A DNA stretch of 64,000 bases from an uncultured Burkholderiales bacterium (GCA_937927685.1 CALBSC010000063.1:1-64000), one strand, 5' to 3'. Positions 1 to 8,508 are shown, numbered from the stretch's first letter. Program-made: numbers and translations. Notes: a model not told the origin generated them from the sequence alone.

Positions 1-833
1 AATCGGTGGAAAACACCAAGAAGATCACCAAAGCCATGGAAATGGTGGCCGCGTCCAAGATGCGCAAGGCGCAGGAGCGCATGCACGCGGCTCGCCCCTA
101 CAGCGAGAAAATCGGTCGCATCGCCCACAACCTTGGCAAAGCCAATCCCGAGTACGTGCACCCGTTCATGGAGCACAACGATGCCAAGGCTGAAGGCTTC
201 ATCGTCGTGACCACCGACAAGGGTTTGTGCGGCGGCCTCAACACCAACGTGTTGCGTGCTGTCACCCACAAGCTCAAGGAGCTGCAAGCCAAAGGCCATT
301 CGGCCAAGGCGGTGGCCATCGGCAACAAAGGTCTGGGTTTTCTCAACCGTTCGGGCGTGCAGGTGGTTGCACAGGCGGTGCAATTGGGCGACACGCCGCA
401 CATCGACAAGCTCATCGGGCCGGTCAAAGCCCTGCTCGATGCTTATGTTGCGGGCGAGATCAGTGCGGTGCATCTTTGCTACACCAAGTTCATCAACACG
501 ATGAAGCAAGAGCCGGTGGTGGAGCAACTGTTGCCCCTGCGTGCCGACCGTTTGCAGCATGAGGGCCAGCATGGTTCGTGGGATTACCTCTACGAACCCG
601 ACGCCCACACAGTGATCGAAGAATTGTTGTTGCGTTATGTCGAGGCGCTGGTCTACCAGTCCGTGGCCGAAAGCATGGCGTCCGAGCAGTCGGCCCGCAT
701 GGTGGCCATGAAGGCCGCGACCGACAACGCCGGCAACGTCATCAACGAACTCAAACTGGTTTACAACAAGACGCGTCAAGCGGCGATCACCAAGGAACTT
801 TCCGAGATCGTCGCGGGTGCGGCTGCTGTCTGA
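1..833 (+). CDS. atpG: ATP synthase F1 gamma subunit, 5'-truncated by the window edge
   Basis: This is the central rotor shaft of F1Fo ATP synthase, which turns inside the alpha3beta3 head at the cytoplasmic face of the inner membrane. The reading frame is already open at base 1; the first full codon is at 3. Visible residues begin SVENTKKITKAMEMVAASKM, the N-terminal coiled-coil signature of gamma subunits, and the C-terminal coiled coil (NELKLVYNKTRQAAITKELSEIVAG) is intact. About 277 residues are visible against roughly 288-290 in the family, so only the first dozen or so are missing. The GTG at 6 is internal, not the start. It is followed after 22 bases by atpD in the conserved order gamma-beta-epsilon. 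Confidence 0.97.
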   Translation, partial: SVENTKKITKAMEMVAASKMRKAQERMHAARPYSEKIGRIAHNLGKANPEYVHPFMEHNDAKAEGFIVVTTDKGLCGGLNTNVLRAVTHKLKELQAKGHSAKAVAIGNKGLGFLNRSGVQVVAQAVQLGDTPHIDKLIGPVKALLDAYVAGEISAVHLCYTKFINTMKQEPVVEQLLPLRADRLQHEGQHGSWDYLYEPDAHTVIEELLLRYVEALVYQSVAESMASEQSARMVAMKAATDNAGNVINELKLVYNKTRQAAITKELSEIVAGAAAV

Positions 834-855
834 TTTTTAATATTTGGAGCAAAAC

Positions 856-2259
856 ATGGCTCAAGCGCAAGGCAAGATTGTTCAATGTATCGGCGCCGTG
901 GTGGACGTCGAATTTTCCCGTGACCAGATGCCCAAGGTCTACGATGCCCTGAAGCTCGAAGGCTCGGCCCTGACCCTCGAAGTGCAGCAGCAGCTCGGTG
1001 ACGGCGTGGTGCGTACCATTGCGCTGGGCACCTCCGACGGTCTGCGCCGTGGTCTGATGGTCACCAACACGGGTGCAGCCATCACGGTTCCCGTGGGCAA
1101 GGCCACGCTGGGCCGCATCATGGACGTGCTGGGCAACCCGATTGACGAGCGCGGCCCGGTCGACCAGACCCAGACCGCATCCATCCACCGCAAGGCCCCG
1201 GCCTATGACGAACTGAGCCCCTCGCAAGAGCTGCTCGAAACGGGCATCAAGGTGATTGACCTGGTGTGTCCGTTCGCCAAAGGCGGCAAGGTGGGCCTGT
1301 TCGGTGGCGCCGGCGTGGGCAAGACCGTGAACATGATGGAACTCATCAACAACATCGCCAAGGCGCACAGCGGCTTGTCCGTGTTCGCTGGCGTGGGTGA
1401 GCGTACCCGTGAAGGCAACGACTTCTACCACGAGATGGCCGAGTCCGGCGTGGTTCGTCTGGACAACCTGGTCGAATCCAAAGTGTCCATGGTGTACGGT
1501 CAGATGAACGAGCCCCCCGGCAACCGTCTGCGCGTGGCCCTGACCGGTCTGACCATCGCCGAGTCCTTCCGTGACGAAGGCCGTGACGTGCTGTTCTTTG
1601 TGGACAACATCTACCGTTACACCCTGGCCGGTACCGAAGTGTCGGCGCTGCTGGGCCGTATGCCTTCCGCTGTGGGCTACCAGCCGACGCTGGCCGAGGA
1701 AATGGGTCGCCTGCAAGAGCGTATCACCTCGACCAAGGTGGGTTCCATCACCTCCATCCAGGCCGTTTACGTGCCTGCCGATGACTTGACCGACCCGTCG
1801 CCCGCCACCACCTTTGCCCACCTGGATTCCACCGTGGTGCTGTCACGTGACATCGCCGCCCTGGGTATCTACCCGGCCGTGGATCCCCTGGACTCCACCA
1901 GCCGCCAGCTCGACCCCCATGTGGTGGGCGAAGAGCATTACGCCACGGCCCGCGCCGTGCAAGGCACGCTGCAGCGCTACAAGGAACTGCGCGACATCAT
2001 CGCGATTCTGGGCATGGACGAACTCGCTCCGGAAGACAAGCTGGTGGTGGCCCGAGCTCGCAAGATCCAGCGTTTCCTGTCACAGCCCTTCCACGTTGCC
2101 GAAGTGTTCACCGGCACGGCAGGCAAGTATGTGTCGCTGGCCGAGACCATTCGTGGTTTCAAGATGATCGTCAACGGCGAGTGTGACCACCTGCCCGAGC
2201 AGGCCTTCTACATGGTCGGAACCATCGACGAAGCGATCGAAAAAGCCAAGAAGCTCTGA
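856..2259 (+). CDS. atpD: ATP synthase F1 beta subunit
   Basis: This is the catalytic subunit of F1, hydrolysing or making ATP at the alpha/beta interface in the cytoplasm. The P-loop GGAGVGKT lies at residues 150-157, followed by the GERTREGND segment and the DELSEED-region equivalent (GMDELAPEDK). The length of 467 residues is normal for bacteria. I chose the ATG at 856 because a GGAG ribosome site lies 7 bases upstream at 846-849 and the protein then starts MAQAQGKIVQCIG, as in other betaproteobacteria; an in-frame TTG at 844 would overlap that site. It sits between atpG and atpC in one operon. Nothing unusual. Confidence 0.98.
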   Translation: MAQAQGKIVQCIGAVVDVEFSRDQMPKVYDALKLEGSALTLEVQQQLGDGVVRTIALGTSDGLRRGLMVTNTGAAITVPVGKATLGRIMDVLGNPIDERGPVDQTQTASIHRKAPAYDELSPSQELLETGIKVIDLVCPFAKGGKVGLFGGAGVGKTVNMMELINNIAKAHSGLSVFAGVGERTREGNDFYHEMAESGVVRLDNLVESKVSMVYGQMNEPPGNRLRVALTGLTIAESFRDEGRDVLFFVDNIYRYTLAGTEVSALLGRMPSAVGYQPTLAEEMGRLQERITSTKVGSITSIQAVYVPADDLTDPSPATTFAHLDSTVVLSRDIAALGIYPAVDPLDSTSRQLDPHVVGEEHYATARAVQGTLQRYKELRDIIAILGMDELAPEDKLVVARARKIQRFLSQPFHVAEVFTGTAGKYVSLAETIRGFKMIVNGECDHLPEQAFYMVGTIDEAIEKAKKL

Positions 2260-2267
2260 GAGGCCGT

Positions 2268-2687
2268 ATGACCAACACCATCCACGTCGATGTTGTCAGC
2301 GCGGAAGAGTCCATCTTCTCCGGCGAAGCCACCTTTGTGGCCTTGCCGGGCGAATCGGGCGAACTCGGCGTTTACCCACGCCACACGCCGCTGATCACGC
2401 GTATCCGTCCCGGTTCGGTGCGGATCCAGACGCCTGATGGTGGTGAGGAGTTCGTCTTCGTGGCCGGTGGCATTCTCGAAATCCAGCCGGACTGCGTCAC
2501 GGTGTTGTCCGACACCGCCGTGCGTGGCAAGGACCTGGACGAAGAAAAGGCCAATGAAGCCAAACAGGCCGCTGAAGAAGCCGTCAAGAACGCCAAGAGC
2601 GACATTGATCTGGCCCGCGCCCAGTCCGAACTCACCATCATGGCCGCTCAGCTTTCCGCGCTGCGCAGGTTCCGCGGCAAGAAATAA
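2268..2687 (+). CDS. atpC: ATP synthase F1 epsilon subunit
   Basis: Epsilon subunit of the F1 central stalk, which couples rotation to catalysis and inhibits ATP hydrolysis. The N-terminal beta-sandwich (IHVDVVSAEESIFSGEA, then GELGVYPRHTPLITRIRPG) and the C-terminal two-helix domain rich in Ala, Lys and Glu (residues about 88-139) are both present. At 139 residues it has full length. A GAGAGG ribosome site precedes the ATG and the gap to atpD is 8 bases. It is the last gene of the atp operon; a long hairpin follows at 2723-2758. Confidence 0.97.
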   Translation: MTNTIHVDVVSAEESIFSGEATFVALPGESGELGVYPRHTPLITRIRPGSVRIQTPDGGEEFVFVAGGILEIQPDCVTVLSDTAVRGKDLDEEKANEAKQAAEEAVKNAKSDIDLARAQSELTIMAAQLSALRRFRGKK

Positions 2688-2722
2688 TCGCCCCGCGGCG
2701 CGCCTGCGCTGTGTGACCGATC

Positions 2723-2758
2723 CAACGCCCAGGTCGATCCCGTCGACGCTGGGCGTTG
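2723..2758 (+). terminator. Probable terminator hairpin of the atp operon
   Basis: A 10-base perfect inverted repeat (CAACGCCCAG / CTGGGCGTTG) encloses a second 5-base stem (GTCGA / TCGAC), giving a long hairpin 35 bases after the atpC stop. There is no clear T-run after it, so it is a weak intrinsic terminator or an mRNA-stabilising structure. Confidence 0.5.
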
Positions 2759-2800
2759 CCGCCTCTGGCTATTCGTCAGGGCACAAGGCACAATCTGTCC

Positions 2801-3250
2801 ATGCCCAAAGCCAAACTTCGCGCGGCCACGGTGGGTGGCTCGGCCGACGATATCGAATCCGCTTTCTACCAAGCCTTGCGACAAGGTGACATCGACAAAC
2901 TCATGGCCTGCTGGGCCGATGAGGACGAGGTGGTGTGCGTGCATCCCGGAGGCCCCCGGTTGGTGGGCACCGGGGCCATTCGCGCCGCCTTCGAATCCAT
3001 GTTTGCCAATGGCACGATCCAGGTGCATGAGCACAGTGTGCGCAAGATCGAATCGCTCACCAGTGTGGTTCACAACGTGGTGGAACGGGTTGAACTCTTG
3101 CTGCCCGACGGTCCCAAGCACGCGAGTGTGGTGGCGACCAATGTGTATCACCGCACCCCACAGGGCTGGCGCATGGTGGCCCACCATGCCAGCCCCGGCA
3201 CACCCGAGGCCTTGCAAGAGGGGCAGGACGCGCCGCAGGTGTTGCATTGA
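2801..3250 (+). CDS. SnoaL/NTF2-like small cytosolic protein
   Basis: A 149-residue protein with the cone-shaped NTF2-like pattern: an N-terminal helix pair (ADDIESAFYQALRQGDIDKL), the strand MACWADEDEVVCVHPGG, the segment LVGTGAIRAAFESMF, and C-terminal strands ending TNVYHRTPQGWRMVAHHAS. This pattern is common in proteins annotated as SnoaL-like or ketosteroid-isomerase-like; substrate and reaction cannot be read from sequence. The ATG at 2801 was chosen over an upstream in-frame start because the domain begins directly after it, although its ribosome site is weak. The stop codon overlaps the TTG start of the following hydrolase gene, suggesting translational coupling. Confidence 0.75.
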   Translation: MPKAKLRAATVGGSADDIESAFYQALRQGDIDKLMACWADEDEVVCVHPGGPRLVGTGAIRAAFESMFANGTIQVHEHSVRKIESLTSVVHNVVERVELLLPDGPKHASVVATNVYHRTPQGWRMVAHHASPGTPEALQEGQDAPQVLH

Positions 3251-4290
3251 CCTGGCCCTACCGGGCCCCCTGGTGGCTCCCAGGCGGGCAGGCCCAGACC
3301 ATTCATTCGGCGCTGTGGGCGCGCACGCATGCGAAGCCCGACCCGGTGTGGCGACGCGAGCGCTGGGACACGCCGGATCAGGACTTCATTGATGTCGACT
3401 GGTTGTTCGACCACGCAGGGCCAACACCCGCTGAACCCATCAGTTCCCCGTCGCTGCACCCACTCGATGAGGAGGAGGGGCGTGCAGCACGGCGCGAGGA
3501 TGTGCTGTGCGTTCTCTTTCATGGCCTGGAGGGCTCGTCAAGCAGCCACTACGCCCGGGCCTGGGCAGACCAGGCCCGACGGTGGGGATGGCGCCTGGCA
3601 GTCCCGCACTTTCGTGGCTGCAGCGGAGAGCCGAATCGCGCTCCGCGTGCCTACCATTCGGGTGACTTTGAGGAAGTGGGCTGGATCCTGCAACGCATGC
3701 GCAGTGTTCATGCAGGCCGCCTACTGGCGGTGGGCATTTCGCTCGGGGGCAATGCCCTGATGCGTTGGGCGCAGGAGGCCGGTGAGACAGCACGCCGCAC
3801 CGTGGATGCGGTGGTGTCGGTGGGGTCGCCGCTGGACCTGACCGCCAGTGGCCATGCCATCGGTCGCGGATTCAACCGGCTGGTGTACACGCGGATGTTT
3901 CTGCGCACGATGAAACCGCGCGCGTTGACCAAACTGGCTCAGTTCCCCCGGCTGTTTGACCGAGAGGCCCTGCTGCGGGCGCGCGATCTGTACGAGTTCG
4001 ACAACCTGTTCACCGCGCCCCTGCATGGATTTGCCGATGTGCAGGATTACTGGCGCCGGGCTTCCTCCGCCCCACACTTTGGCCGGGTGCGATTGCCGGC
4101 GTTGGTCATCAACGCCTTGAACGACCCCTTTGTGCCCGCATCGTCCCTGCCGGAGCAGCACCAGGTCAGTGACAGCGTCACGCTGTGGCGTCCTGCGCAG
4201 GGCGGCCATGTCGGGTTTGCGGCCGGCGCATTTCCTGGCGATGTGCGCGGCTTGCCCGGCGCCATCGGCCACTGGTTCCGGGCACTATGA
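3247..4290 (+). CDS. YheT-type alpha/beta hydrolase
   Basis: An alpha/beta-fold hydrolase of the YheT family (COG0429-like), probably a cytosolic esterase of unknown substrate. The family N-terminus (YRAPWWLPGGQAQTIHSALW) is present, followed by the oxyanion-side motif FHGLEGSSSS, nucleophile elbow GISLGGN, the acid in NALNDPFVP and the histidine in GGHVGF. The length of 347 residues fits the family. The TTG start at 3247 is inferred: it is the only start close to the conserved N-terminus and it overlaps the preceding stop codon by two bases. YheT genes commonly follow small unrelated genes, so the context does not reveal a pathway. Confidence 0.8.
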   Translation: MTWPYRAPWWLPGGQAQTIHSALWARTHAKPDPVWRRERWDTPDQDFIDVDWLFDHAGPTPAEPISSPSLHPLDEEEGRAARREDVLCVLFHGLEGSSSSHYARAWADQARRWGWRLAVPHFRGCSGEPNRAPRAYHSGDFEEVGWILQRMRSVHAGRLLAVGISLGGNALMRWAQEAGETARRTVDAVVSVGSPLDLTASGHAIGRGFNRLVYTRMFLRTMKPRALTKLAQFPRLFDREALLRARDLYEFDNLFTAPLHGFADVQDYWRRASSAPHFGRVRLPALVINALNDPFVPASSLPEQHQVSDSVTLWRPAQGGHVGFAAGAFPGDVRGLPGAIGHWFRAL

Positions 4291-4337
4291 TCGTTGCTGG
4301 TTGTTGAGGGGCTGCACAAGCCTGGGCGGTAATCACC

Positions 4338-4862
4338 ATGGACGAGATTGTTCGACAAGCGCTGGCCAAGTGGCCGAATGTGCCCGACTGCTACGGTTGG
4401 CTCGGGTTGGATGCGCGTGGACAGTGGTTCATGCGCGATGACCAGGTACAAGCGGCCGGTCCCTTCGCGCAACACAAGGGATCCCTGTTGCGGCACGATA
4501 AGCTCATCGGTTTCATTCAGCGTAACTATGAGCCCGATGCACGCGGATGCTGGTATTTCCAGAACGGTCCGCAGCGTGTGTTTGTGGAGCTCGAGGACAC
4601 ACCGCTGATCTGCCGCGTGTCAGCTGCCGGAGAGGTCAGTGCGCACACCGGACAAACGCTCGCGGTGCAGGGGGTCTGGACCGACGAGTTCGGTCACGTG
4701 TATATCGAGTCTCGGATAGGGTTGGGTTTGGTGCACAGCCAGGACGTCATTCACGCCGCCGAACAGATCGAGCTAGGTCATTGGGCCTTGAAGACCGTGC
4801 AGCACCAGGAACTCGAGCAGCGCTTCGGGTTTTGCCGCAGTCCGCAGGCGCATTCCCGCTGA
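4338..4862 (+). CDS. Conserved Burkholderiales protein of unknown function (DUF294x type)
   Basis: A 174-residue soluble protein with no signal peptide or membrane segment. It matches from memory a family conserved in Comamonadaceae that begins with a MDEIVRQAxAKWPNVPxCYGW pattern and contains RGCWYFQNGPQRVFVELEDTP in the middle and RFGFCRSPQ near the end. I recall it as a DUF of the 2944/2946 number range but am not certain of the accession. The repeated aromatic and glycine residues suggest a small beta-rich fold. Nothing in the sequence reveals a function. The ribosome site is weak. A terminator shared with the convergent cytochrome gene lies downstream. Confidence 0.6.
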   Translation: MDEIVRQALAKWPNVPDCYGWLGLDARGQWFMRDDQVQAAGPFAQHKGSLLRHDKLIGFIQRNYEPDARGCWYFQNGPQRVFVELEDTPLICRVSAAGEVSAHTGQTLAVQGVWTDEFGHVYIESRIGLGLVHSQDVIHAAEQIELGHWALKTVQHQELEQRFGFCRSPQAHSR

Positions 4863-4903
4863 GCCTGGCGCCCATGTCAGGTCAGACAAACCAGGTTTCG
4901 GCA

Positions 4904-4931
4904 TGAAAAAAGCCGGTCGAGAGACCGGCTT
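4904..4931 (-). terminator. Intrinsic terminator of the cytochrome c5 gene
   Basis: Perfect 9-base stem AAGCCGGTC / GACCGGCTT with loop GAGA. Read on the minus strand the hairpin runs straight into a T-tract (the complement of 4904-4909), 20 bases after the cytochrome stop. Confidence 0.85.
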
Positions 4932-4951
4932 GGGTGACGGGCAGCGCGCGG

Positions 4952-5458
4952 TTATTTAGCGGCTTCAGGCTTTTTGGGCTCAGCCAGCTTGCCGCCCGCG
5001 TTGTTGGCCATGTAAACCACGGCGCGACCGATTTCGAGATCGTCAAAGTCGCCGCCGCCTTGTGCGCCCATCGCGCCCTTGCCTTTGAGCGCGGAGTTCA
5101 ACAAGGCTTCGTAACCATTCTTGATGCGAGCGCCCCAGGCACCGGCATCGCCGAACTTGGGTGAACCGGCTGCGCCAACGGCGTGACAGGCCGAGCACTG
5201 GGCTTTGTAGACTTCTTCGCCGGATTTGAGTTCGCGGTTGGCGTCACGCACCTCGATCATGCCGACTTTCTGGATCCGGGATGCCACCGCCTCCGGGGTG
5301 TTGGAGGAGCCGGGGGCCTCTTTGTTGGCCGAGGTGACGTAGTACACGAGGCCAATGATGATGAACACCGGCACCACAAATGAATAGAAGACGGCCAACA
5401 GGAGTTGACGGGGCGTCTTGATCGGGCCGGTGTGGGCTTCTTCGTGGTGCTCGCTCAT
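4952..5458 (-). CDS. Membrane-anchored cytochrome c5 family protein
   Basis: A single-heme c-type cytochrome anchored in the inner membrane and facing the periplasm, likely an electron carrier toward a terminal oxidase. The 168-residue protein has a His/Glu-rich cytosolic start (SEHHEEAHTG), one transmembrane helix at about residues 18-40 (LLLAVFYSFVVPVFIIIGLV), a Pro/Ser linker, and a C-terminal cytochrome domain with heme motif CSACH and a candidate axial Met in KGKGAMGAQGG. The ATG at 5458 is chosen over longer in-frame starts because GAGG lies just upstream and the protein then begins at the anchor. A TATAAT -10 box (5499-5504) lies 40 bases upstream. Confidence 0.88.
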   Translation of the reverse strand: MSEHHEEAHTGPIKTPRQLLLAVFYSFVVPVFIIIGLVYYVTSANKEAPGSSNTPEAVASRIQKVGMIEVRDANRELKSGEEVYKAQCSACHAVGAAGSPKFGDAGAWGARIKNGYEALLNSALKGKGAMGAQGGGDFDDLEIGRAVVYMANNAGGKLAEPKKPEAAK

Positions 5459-5498
5459 GGAATCCTCGAGGGTGCTGGGGGGCTTGAAACAGCCAACG

Positions 5499-5504
5499 AT
5501 TATA
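5499..5504 (-). promoter_or_regulatory. Candidate -10 box of the cytochrome c5 gene
   Basis: The minus strand reads a perfect TATAAT 40 bases upstream of the cytochrome start codon. No good -35 hexamer is seen at 16-18 bases, so only the -10 is supported. Confidence 0.4.
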
Positions 5505-5545
5505 GCGAGGCCGGACTGGCGCGGCTTTCGCCAGCCTGACCCCGC

Positions 5546-5574
5546 TGTGAGCGGTTTTGGCAAAGCCCTACAAT
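5546..5574 (+). promoter_or_regulatory. Candidate promoter of the tRNA-Arg gene
   Basis: TACAAT at 5569-5574 is a good -10 box placed 14 bases before the mature tRNA 5' end; the matching -35 region around 5546-5551 is weak. Confidence 0.4.
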
Positions 5575-5588
5575 GGGCAGCTTCACGC

Positions 5589-5664
5589 GCGGCTGTAGCT
5601 CAGTGGATAGAGTATTGGCCTCCGAAGCCAAGGGTCGTGGGTTCGATCCCCGCCAGCCGCGCCA
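5589..5664 (+). tRNA. tRNA-Arg (anticodon CCG)
   Basis: A full cloverleaf can be drawn. The acceptor stem GCGGCTG pairs with CAGCCGC, the D arm carries AGCTCAGTGGATAGAG, the anticodon stem TTGGC / GCCAA holds loop CTCCGAA with anticodon CCG, and the T arm is GTGGG-TTCGATC-CCCGC. The discriminator is G at 5661 and the CCA end is encoded (5662-5664). It reads CGG arginine codons, which are frequent in high-GC genomes. A terminator follows immediately. No integrase or direct repeat suggests use as an attachment site. Confidence 0.97.
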
Positions 5665-5672
5665 GTTGTGAC

Positions 5673-5697
5673 AACGCCACCGACACGGTGGCGTTTT
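5673..5697 (+). terminator. Intrinsic terminator after tRNA-Arg
   Basis: Stem AACGCCACC / GGTGGCGTT with loop GACAC, followed by a run of T (5694-5697), 8 bases after the tRNA 3' end. Confidence 0.85.
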
Positions 5698-5762
5698 GCC
5701 GGGTGCATCCCAAGTCCACCCAAGCCCGTGCAGCACCAGCCGCTCCTGGGGCCAGACAGACT

Positions 5763-6749
5763 TCAGCTGACCTGGATACCGGCCGTGCGGATCACTTTCT
5801 CCCATTTGGTCAGCTCGGCTTTCAGGCGCTGACGCATCTGCTCCTGGGTGCCCGGGTCGGCCTCGGCGCCGGCCTCGAGCAGGCGCTTGCGCACCTCCGC
5901 GTCCCCCATGGCTGCATTGAAGTCAGCATTGATCTTGTCCAGCAGGGCTTGTGGCGTTTTGGCCGGGGCGAACAGCGCTGCCCATGAGTAGGCCTCATAG
6001 CCGGGCAACCCCATCTCGGTGGCACTGGGGACATCGGGCAGCATCGGCGAGCGCTGCCGGCTGGCCACACCCAGCACCTTGACCCGCCCGGCCTTGATCT
6101 GCGGCAGCGCCGTGGGGGCATCGCTGAACATCAGTTGTACCTGGCCCCCCAGCAAGTCGTTCATGGCGGGCGCACTGCCTTTGTAGGGGATGTGCTGCAA
6201 ACGGGTGCCGGCTTCCAGGTTGAACAGCTCGCCCGCCAGGTGCGTGCCACCCCCATTGCCCGAAGAACCGTAACTGAGCACGCTGCTGTCCTTTCTGGCC
6301 AGTGCCATGAGTTCACGCAGGTTGTTGGCCGGAACCGATGGGTGTGCCACCACGAACACGGGAAACATGGCCGCAAAACTCACGGGCGCAAAATCGCGCT
6401 CGATGTCGTAAGGCAGTTTGCCCATGAGGGTGGGGTTGACCGAGTGGTGAATGGAGCCAACGAACAAGGTGTACCCGTCGGGAGCTTCCTTGGAAGCGGC
6501 TGTGGCACCGACCACGCCACCTGCGCCCGCACGGTTGTCAATCACGGTCGGACTTTTCCAGATGTCGGCGAGCTTTTGACTGAAGGCACGGGCCGTGGTG
6601 TCCACCGGACCGCCCGGGGGAAAAGGCACGATGAAGCGCACCGGCTTGGCGGGCCAGGCCTGTGCCCGTGCCGACAGGGAGTGCACCGCGGGGGCCAGCA
6701 CGGTGCTGGCGATGAGCTGGCGACGGGTGAGGGAAGGGGGGGCACGCAT
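5763..6749 (-). CDS. Bug/TctC-family periplasmic substrate-binding protein
   Basis: A 328-residue periplasmic binding protein of the Bug (Bordetella uptake gene) family, which binds small carboxylates for tripartite tricarboxylate transporters. It has a twin-arginine-like leader (LTRRQLIAS) with an AxA cleavage region (SARAQA), then the family pattern WPAKPVRFIVPFPPGG, VIDNRAGAGG, PDGYTLFVG, HIPYKGSAPA and the LPDVPSATEMGLPGYE segment. The ATG at 6749 has AGGAG upstream; the longer in-frame extension to 7403 is rejected because it runs antisense through the divergent DUF1330 gene. No TctA/TctB membrane genes are adjacent, so its permease must be elsewhere. Substrate unknown. Confidence 0.9.
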   Translation of the reverse strand: MRAPPSLTRRQLIASTVLAPAVHSLSARAQAWPAKPVRFIVPFPPGGPVDTTARAFSQKLADIWKSPTVIDNRAGAGGVVGATAASKEAPDGYTLFVGSIHHSVNPTLMGKLPYDIERDFAPVSFAAMFPVFVVAHPSVPANNLRELMALARKDSSVLSYGSSGNGGGTHLAGELFNLEAGTRLQHIPYKGSAPAMNDLLGGQVQLMFSDAPTALPQIKAGRVKVLGVASRQRSPMLPDVPSATEMGLPGYEAYSWAALFAPAKTPQALLDKINADFNAAMGDAEVRKRLLEAGAEADPGTQEQMRQRLKAELTKWEKVIRTAGIQVS

Positions 6750-6890
6750 AAAGTCTCCTGGGATCGTCCAGATTATGGGCCCGGGATGGGTACCGTCCTG
6801 GTGCCGGGGTGACGCGAATGCGTAGTTACACCATGCCCGATGGATACCAGGTGGATCTAGCATCACGGCATCACCATTCCGAGCTGTGTC

Positions 6891-7178
6891 ATGAGTGCGT
6901 ATGTGATTTTTGATGTTGAAATCTTCGACCTGTCTAAGTACCAGGAATTCATGAACGGCGTGAAGCCTGCCCTGGAGGCGGCCGGGGGCCAGTACCTCGC
7001 CCGCGCGGGTGAGCACCGGGTGTACGAGGGTGACTGGGAGCCACGGCGCATCGTGATCCTGGAGTTTCCTGATCTGGCTGCCTTCGAGGGTTTTTACAAC
7101 GGACCCGTCTACCAAAGCCTCAAGAGCATTCGCGACGCTTGCAGCCGTGCCCGGTTGGTGGCGGTGCAGGGCCTGTGA
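6891..7178 (+). CDS. DUF1330 family protein
   Basis: A 95-residue protein of the DUF1330 family, dimeric ferredoxin-like alpha/beta barrel proteins of unknown biochemical role. Visible family features are the N-terminal strand AYVIFDVEIFD, the helix YQEFMNGVKPALEAAGGQYLARAG, EGDWEPRRIVILEFPD, and the segment FYNGPVYQSLKSIRDACSRARLVAVQG. The conserved helix-strand order is complete, so the gene is intact. It lies divergently from a Bug protein gene and one base before the GTG start of a D-serine-deaminase-like gene, so the two probably form an operon. Confidence 0.85.
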   Translation: MSAYVIFDVEIFDLSKYQEFMNGVKPALEAAGGQYLARAGEHRVYEGDWEPRRIVILEFPDLAAFEGFYNGPVYQSLKSIRDACSRARLVAVQGL

Positions 7179-7179
7179 G

Positions 7180-8454
7180 GTGAGCGGTCCGACGCTGCAT
7201 CCGCCCTTGAAGGGGTATCCCCTGCATGCACCGCCCATCGCGTTGGAGGCGGTGGCGAGCCAGGGCTGGCAGCTGTTGCAGGGTGACCTGCCGTTTCCCC
7301 TGGCGGTGCTGCGCCAGCAGGCGCTGATGCACAACCTGAACTGGATGCGCGAGTTCTGCCGGGCGCGCGGCATTTCCCTGGCCCCGCACGGCAAAACCAC
7401 CATGTCGCCGCAGCTGTACCGGCGTCAACTGGATGCCGGTGCCTGGGCCATCAGTTTTGCGACCGTGTACCAGGCGGGCGTTGGTGTCGCGCACGGCGTG
7501 CGGCGGGCATTCATCGCCAACCAGGTGTTGCAGCCGGCAGATCTGGACGGGTTGATGCATCTGTTGACGGCGCACCCTGATCTGCAAGTGTTCTTCCTGG
7601 TCGACTCCTTGGCGCAAATTGAACAGATTGAACACTGGCGTCGCGAGCGATCCCACTCGGTGGTGTTTCCGGTGTTGCTCGAGTTGGGCCTGGAGGGGTA
7701 TCGAACCGGGTGCCGAACCCATGACGAGGCGCTGGCGGTGGCGCAACGGATCCACGCCAGTGCGGCCCTGCGGTTGGTCGGCATCGAGAGTTACGAAGGC
7801 TCGCTCACCACCTGTGACCATGCACACGCCACCGAGGCCGTGGCGGCGCTGATGCAGCGGTTGCAGGCGATCGCGCAGGCCTGCGATGCCGCGGGCTGGT
7901 TCGAGTGTGACGAGGTGCTGATCTCGGCCGGCGGGTCCGCATTGTTCGACCTGGTCGCGCAGGATCTGCGGCCGCGTCTGTCACGCCCCGCGCGGGGCGT
8001 GCTGCGCTCGGGCTGCTACCTGACCCACGACCATGTGCAATACCGGCGACTGCTGCGCTGTGTGGGCGAGCGGTTGCACCTCGCGCAGACGCTTGAGCCC
8101 GCGCTGGAAGTGTTGAGCGTGGTGCAGTCGTGTCCGGAGCCTGGGCTGGCGCACCTGAGCATGGGCAAGCGTGATGTGTCCTACGACCTGGACCTGCCCG
8201 TGCCGCTGTGGCGTGCCGAGCGTGGTGACACCCAGACGCATCCCGTGCCCGCGCACTGGCGTGTGGTGGCGCTCAACGACCAGCATGCGCATTTGCGGTT
8301 TGATGCCACGCGTCCCGCGCAAGAGCACCCCCGCGTGGGACAGATCGTGGGCAGCGGGATCTCGCACCCTTGCACCACGTTTGACAAATGGCGGTGGATG
8401 CCAGTGGTGGACGAGACCTATCGCGTGGTGGACGCCATCACCATTCATTGCTGA
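7180..8454 (+). CDS. D-serine deaminase-like / D-threonine aldolase-like PLP enzyme
   Basis: A fold-type III PLP enzyme (alanine racemase N-terminal barrel plus a DSD C-terminal domain), probably a D-amino-acid deaminase or aldolase acting in the cytoplasm. The Schiff-base lysine is in APHGKTTM (K72). The C-terminal metal site appears as GSGISHPCTTFDKW, where His and Cys bind zinc in the known enzymes. The length of 424 residues fits the family. The GTG at 7180 is chosen because it directly follows the DUF1330 stop and no in-frame ATG precedes the conserved core; the ribosome site is weak. The exact substrate is not readable from sequence. Confidence 0.8.
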   Translation: MSGPTLHPPLKGYPLHAPPIALEAVASQGWQLLQGDLPFPLAVLRQQALMHNLNWMREFCRARGISLAPHGKTTMSPQLYRRQLDAGAWAISFATVYQAGVGVAHGVRRAFIANQVLQPADLDGLMHLLTAHPDLQVFFLVDSLAQIEQIEHWRRERSHSVVFPVLLELGLEGYRTGCRTHDEALAVAQRIHASAALRLVGIESYEGSLTTCDHAHATEAVAALMQRLQAIAQACDAAGWFECDEVLISAGGSALFDLVAQDLRPRLSRPARGVLRSGCYLTHDHVQYRRLLRCVGERLHLAQTLEPALEVLSVVQSCPEPGLAHLSMGKRDVSYDLDLPVPLWRAERGDTQTHPVPAHWRVVALNDQHAHLRFDATRPAQEHPRVGQIVGSGISHPCTTFDKWRWMPVVDETYRVVDAITIHC

Positions 8455-8508
8455 TGGGTTGCCATCGCAGCGACCGCTGCGATGAGGCGATGTCAGCGCG
8501 GGTTTGCT

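Noticed and set aside
787..1821. 344-residue open frame antisense to atpD
   Set aside because: His/Gly/Val-rich composition typical of an antisense shadow of a high-GC gene; atpD is certain.
5589..5664. tRNA-Arg as an integration site of a mobile element
   Set aside because: No integrase, no repeated tRNA 3' end and no composition shift nearby.
6750..7403. 218-codon upstream extension of the Bug gene at 5763
   Set aside because: It runs antisense through the DUF1330 gene and the start of the PLP enzyme; a good ribosome site and signal peptide mark the ATG at 6749.
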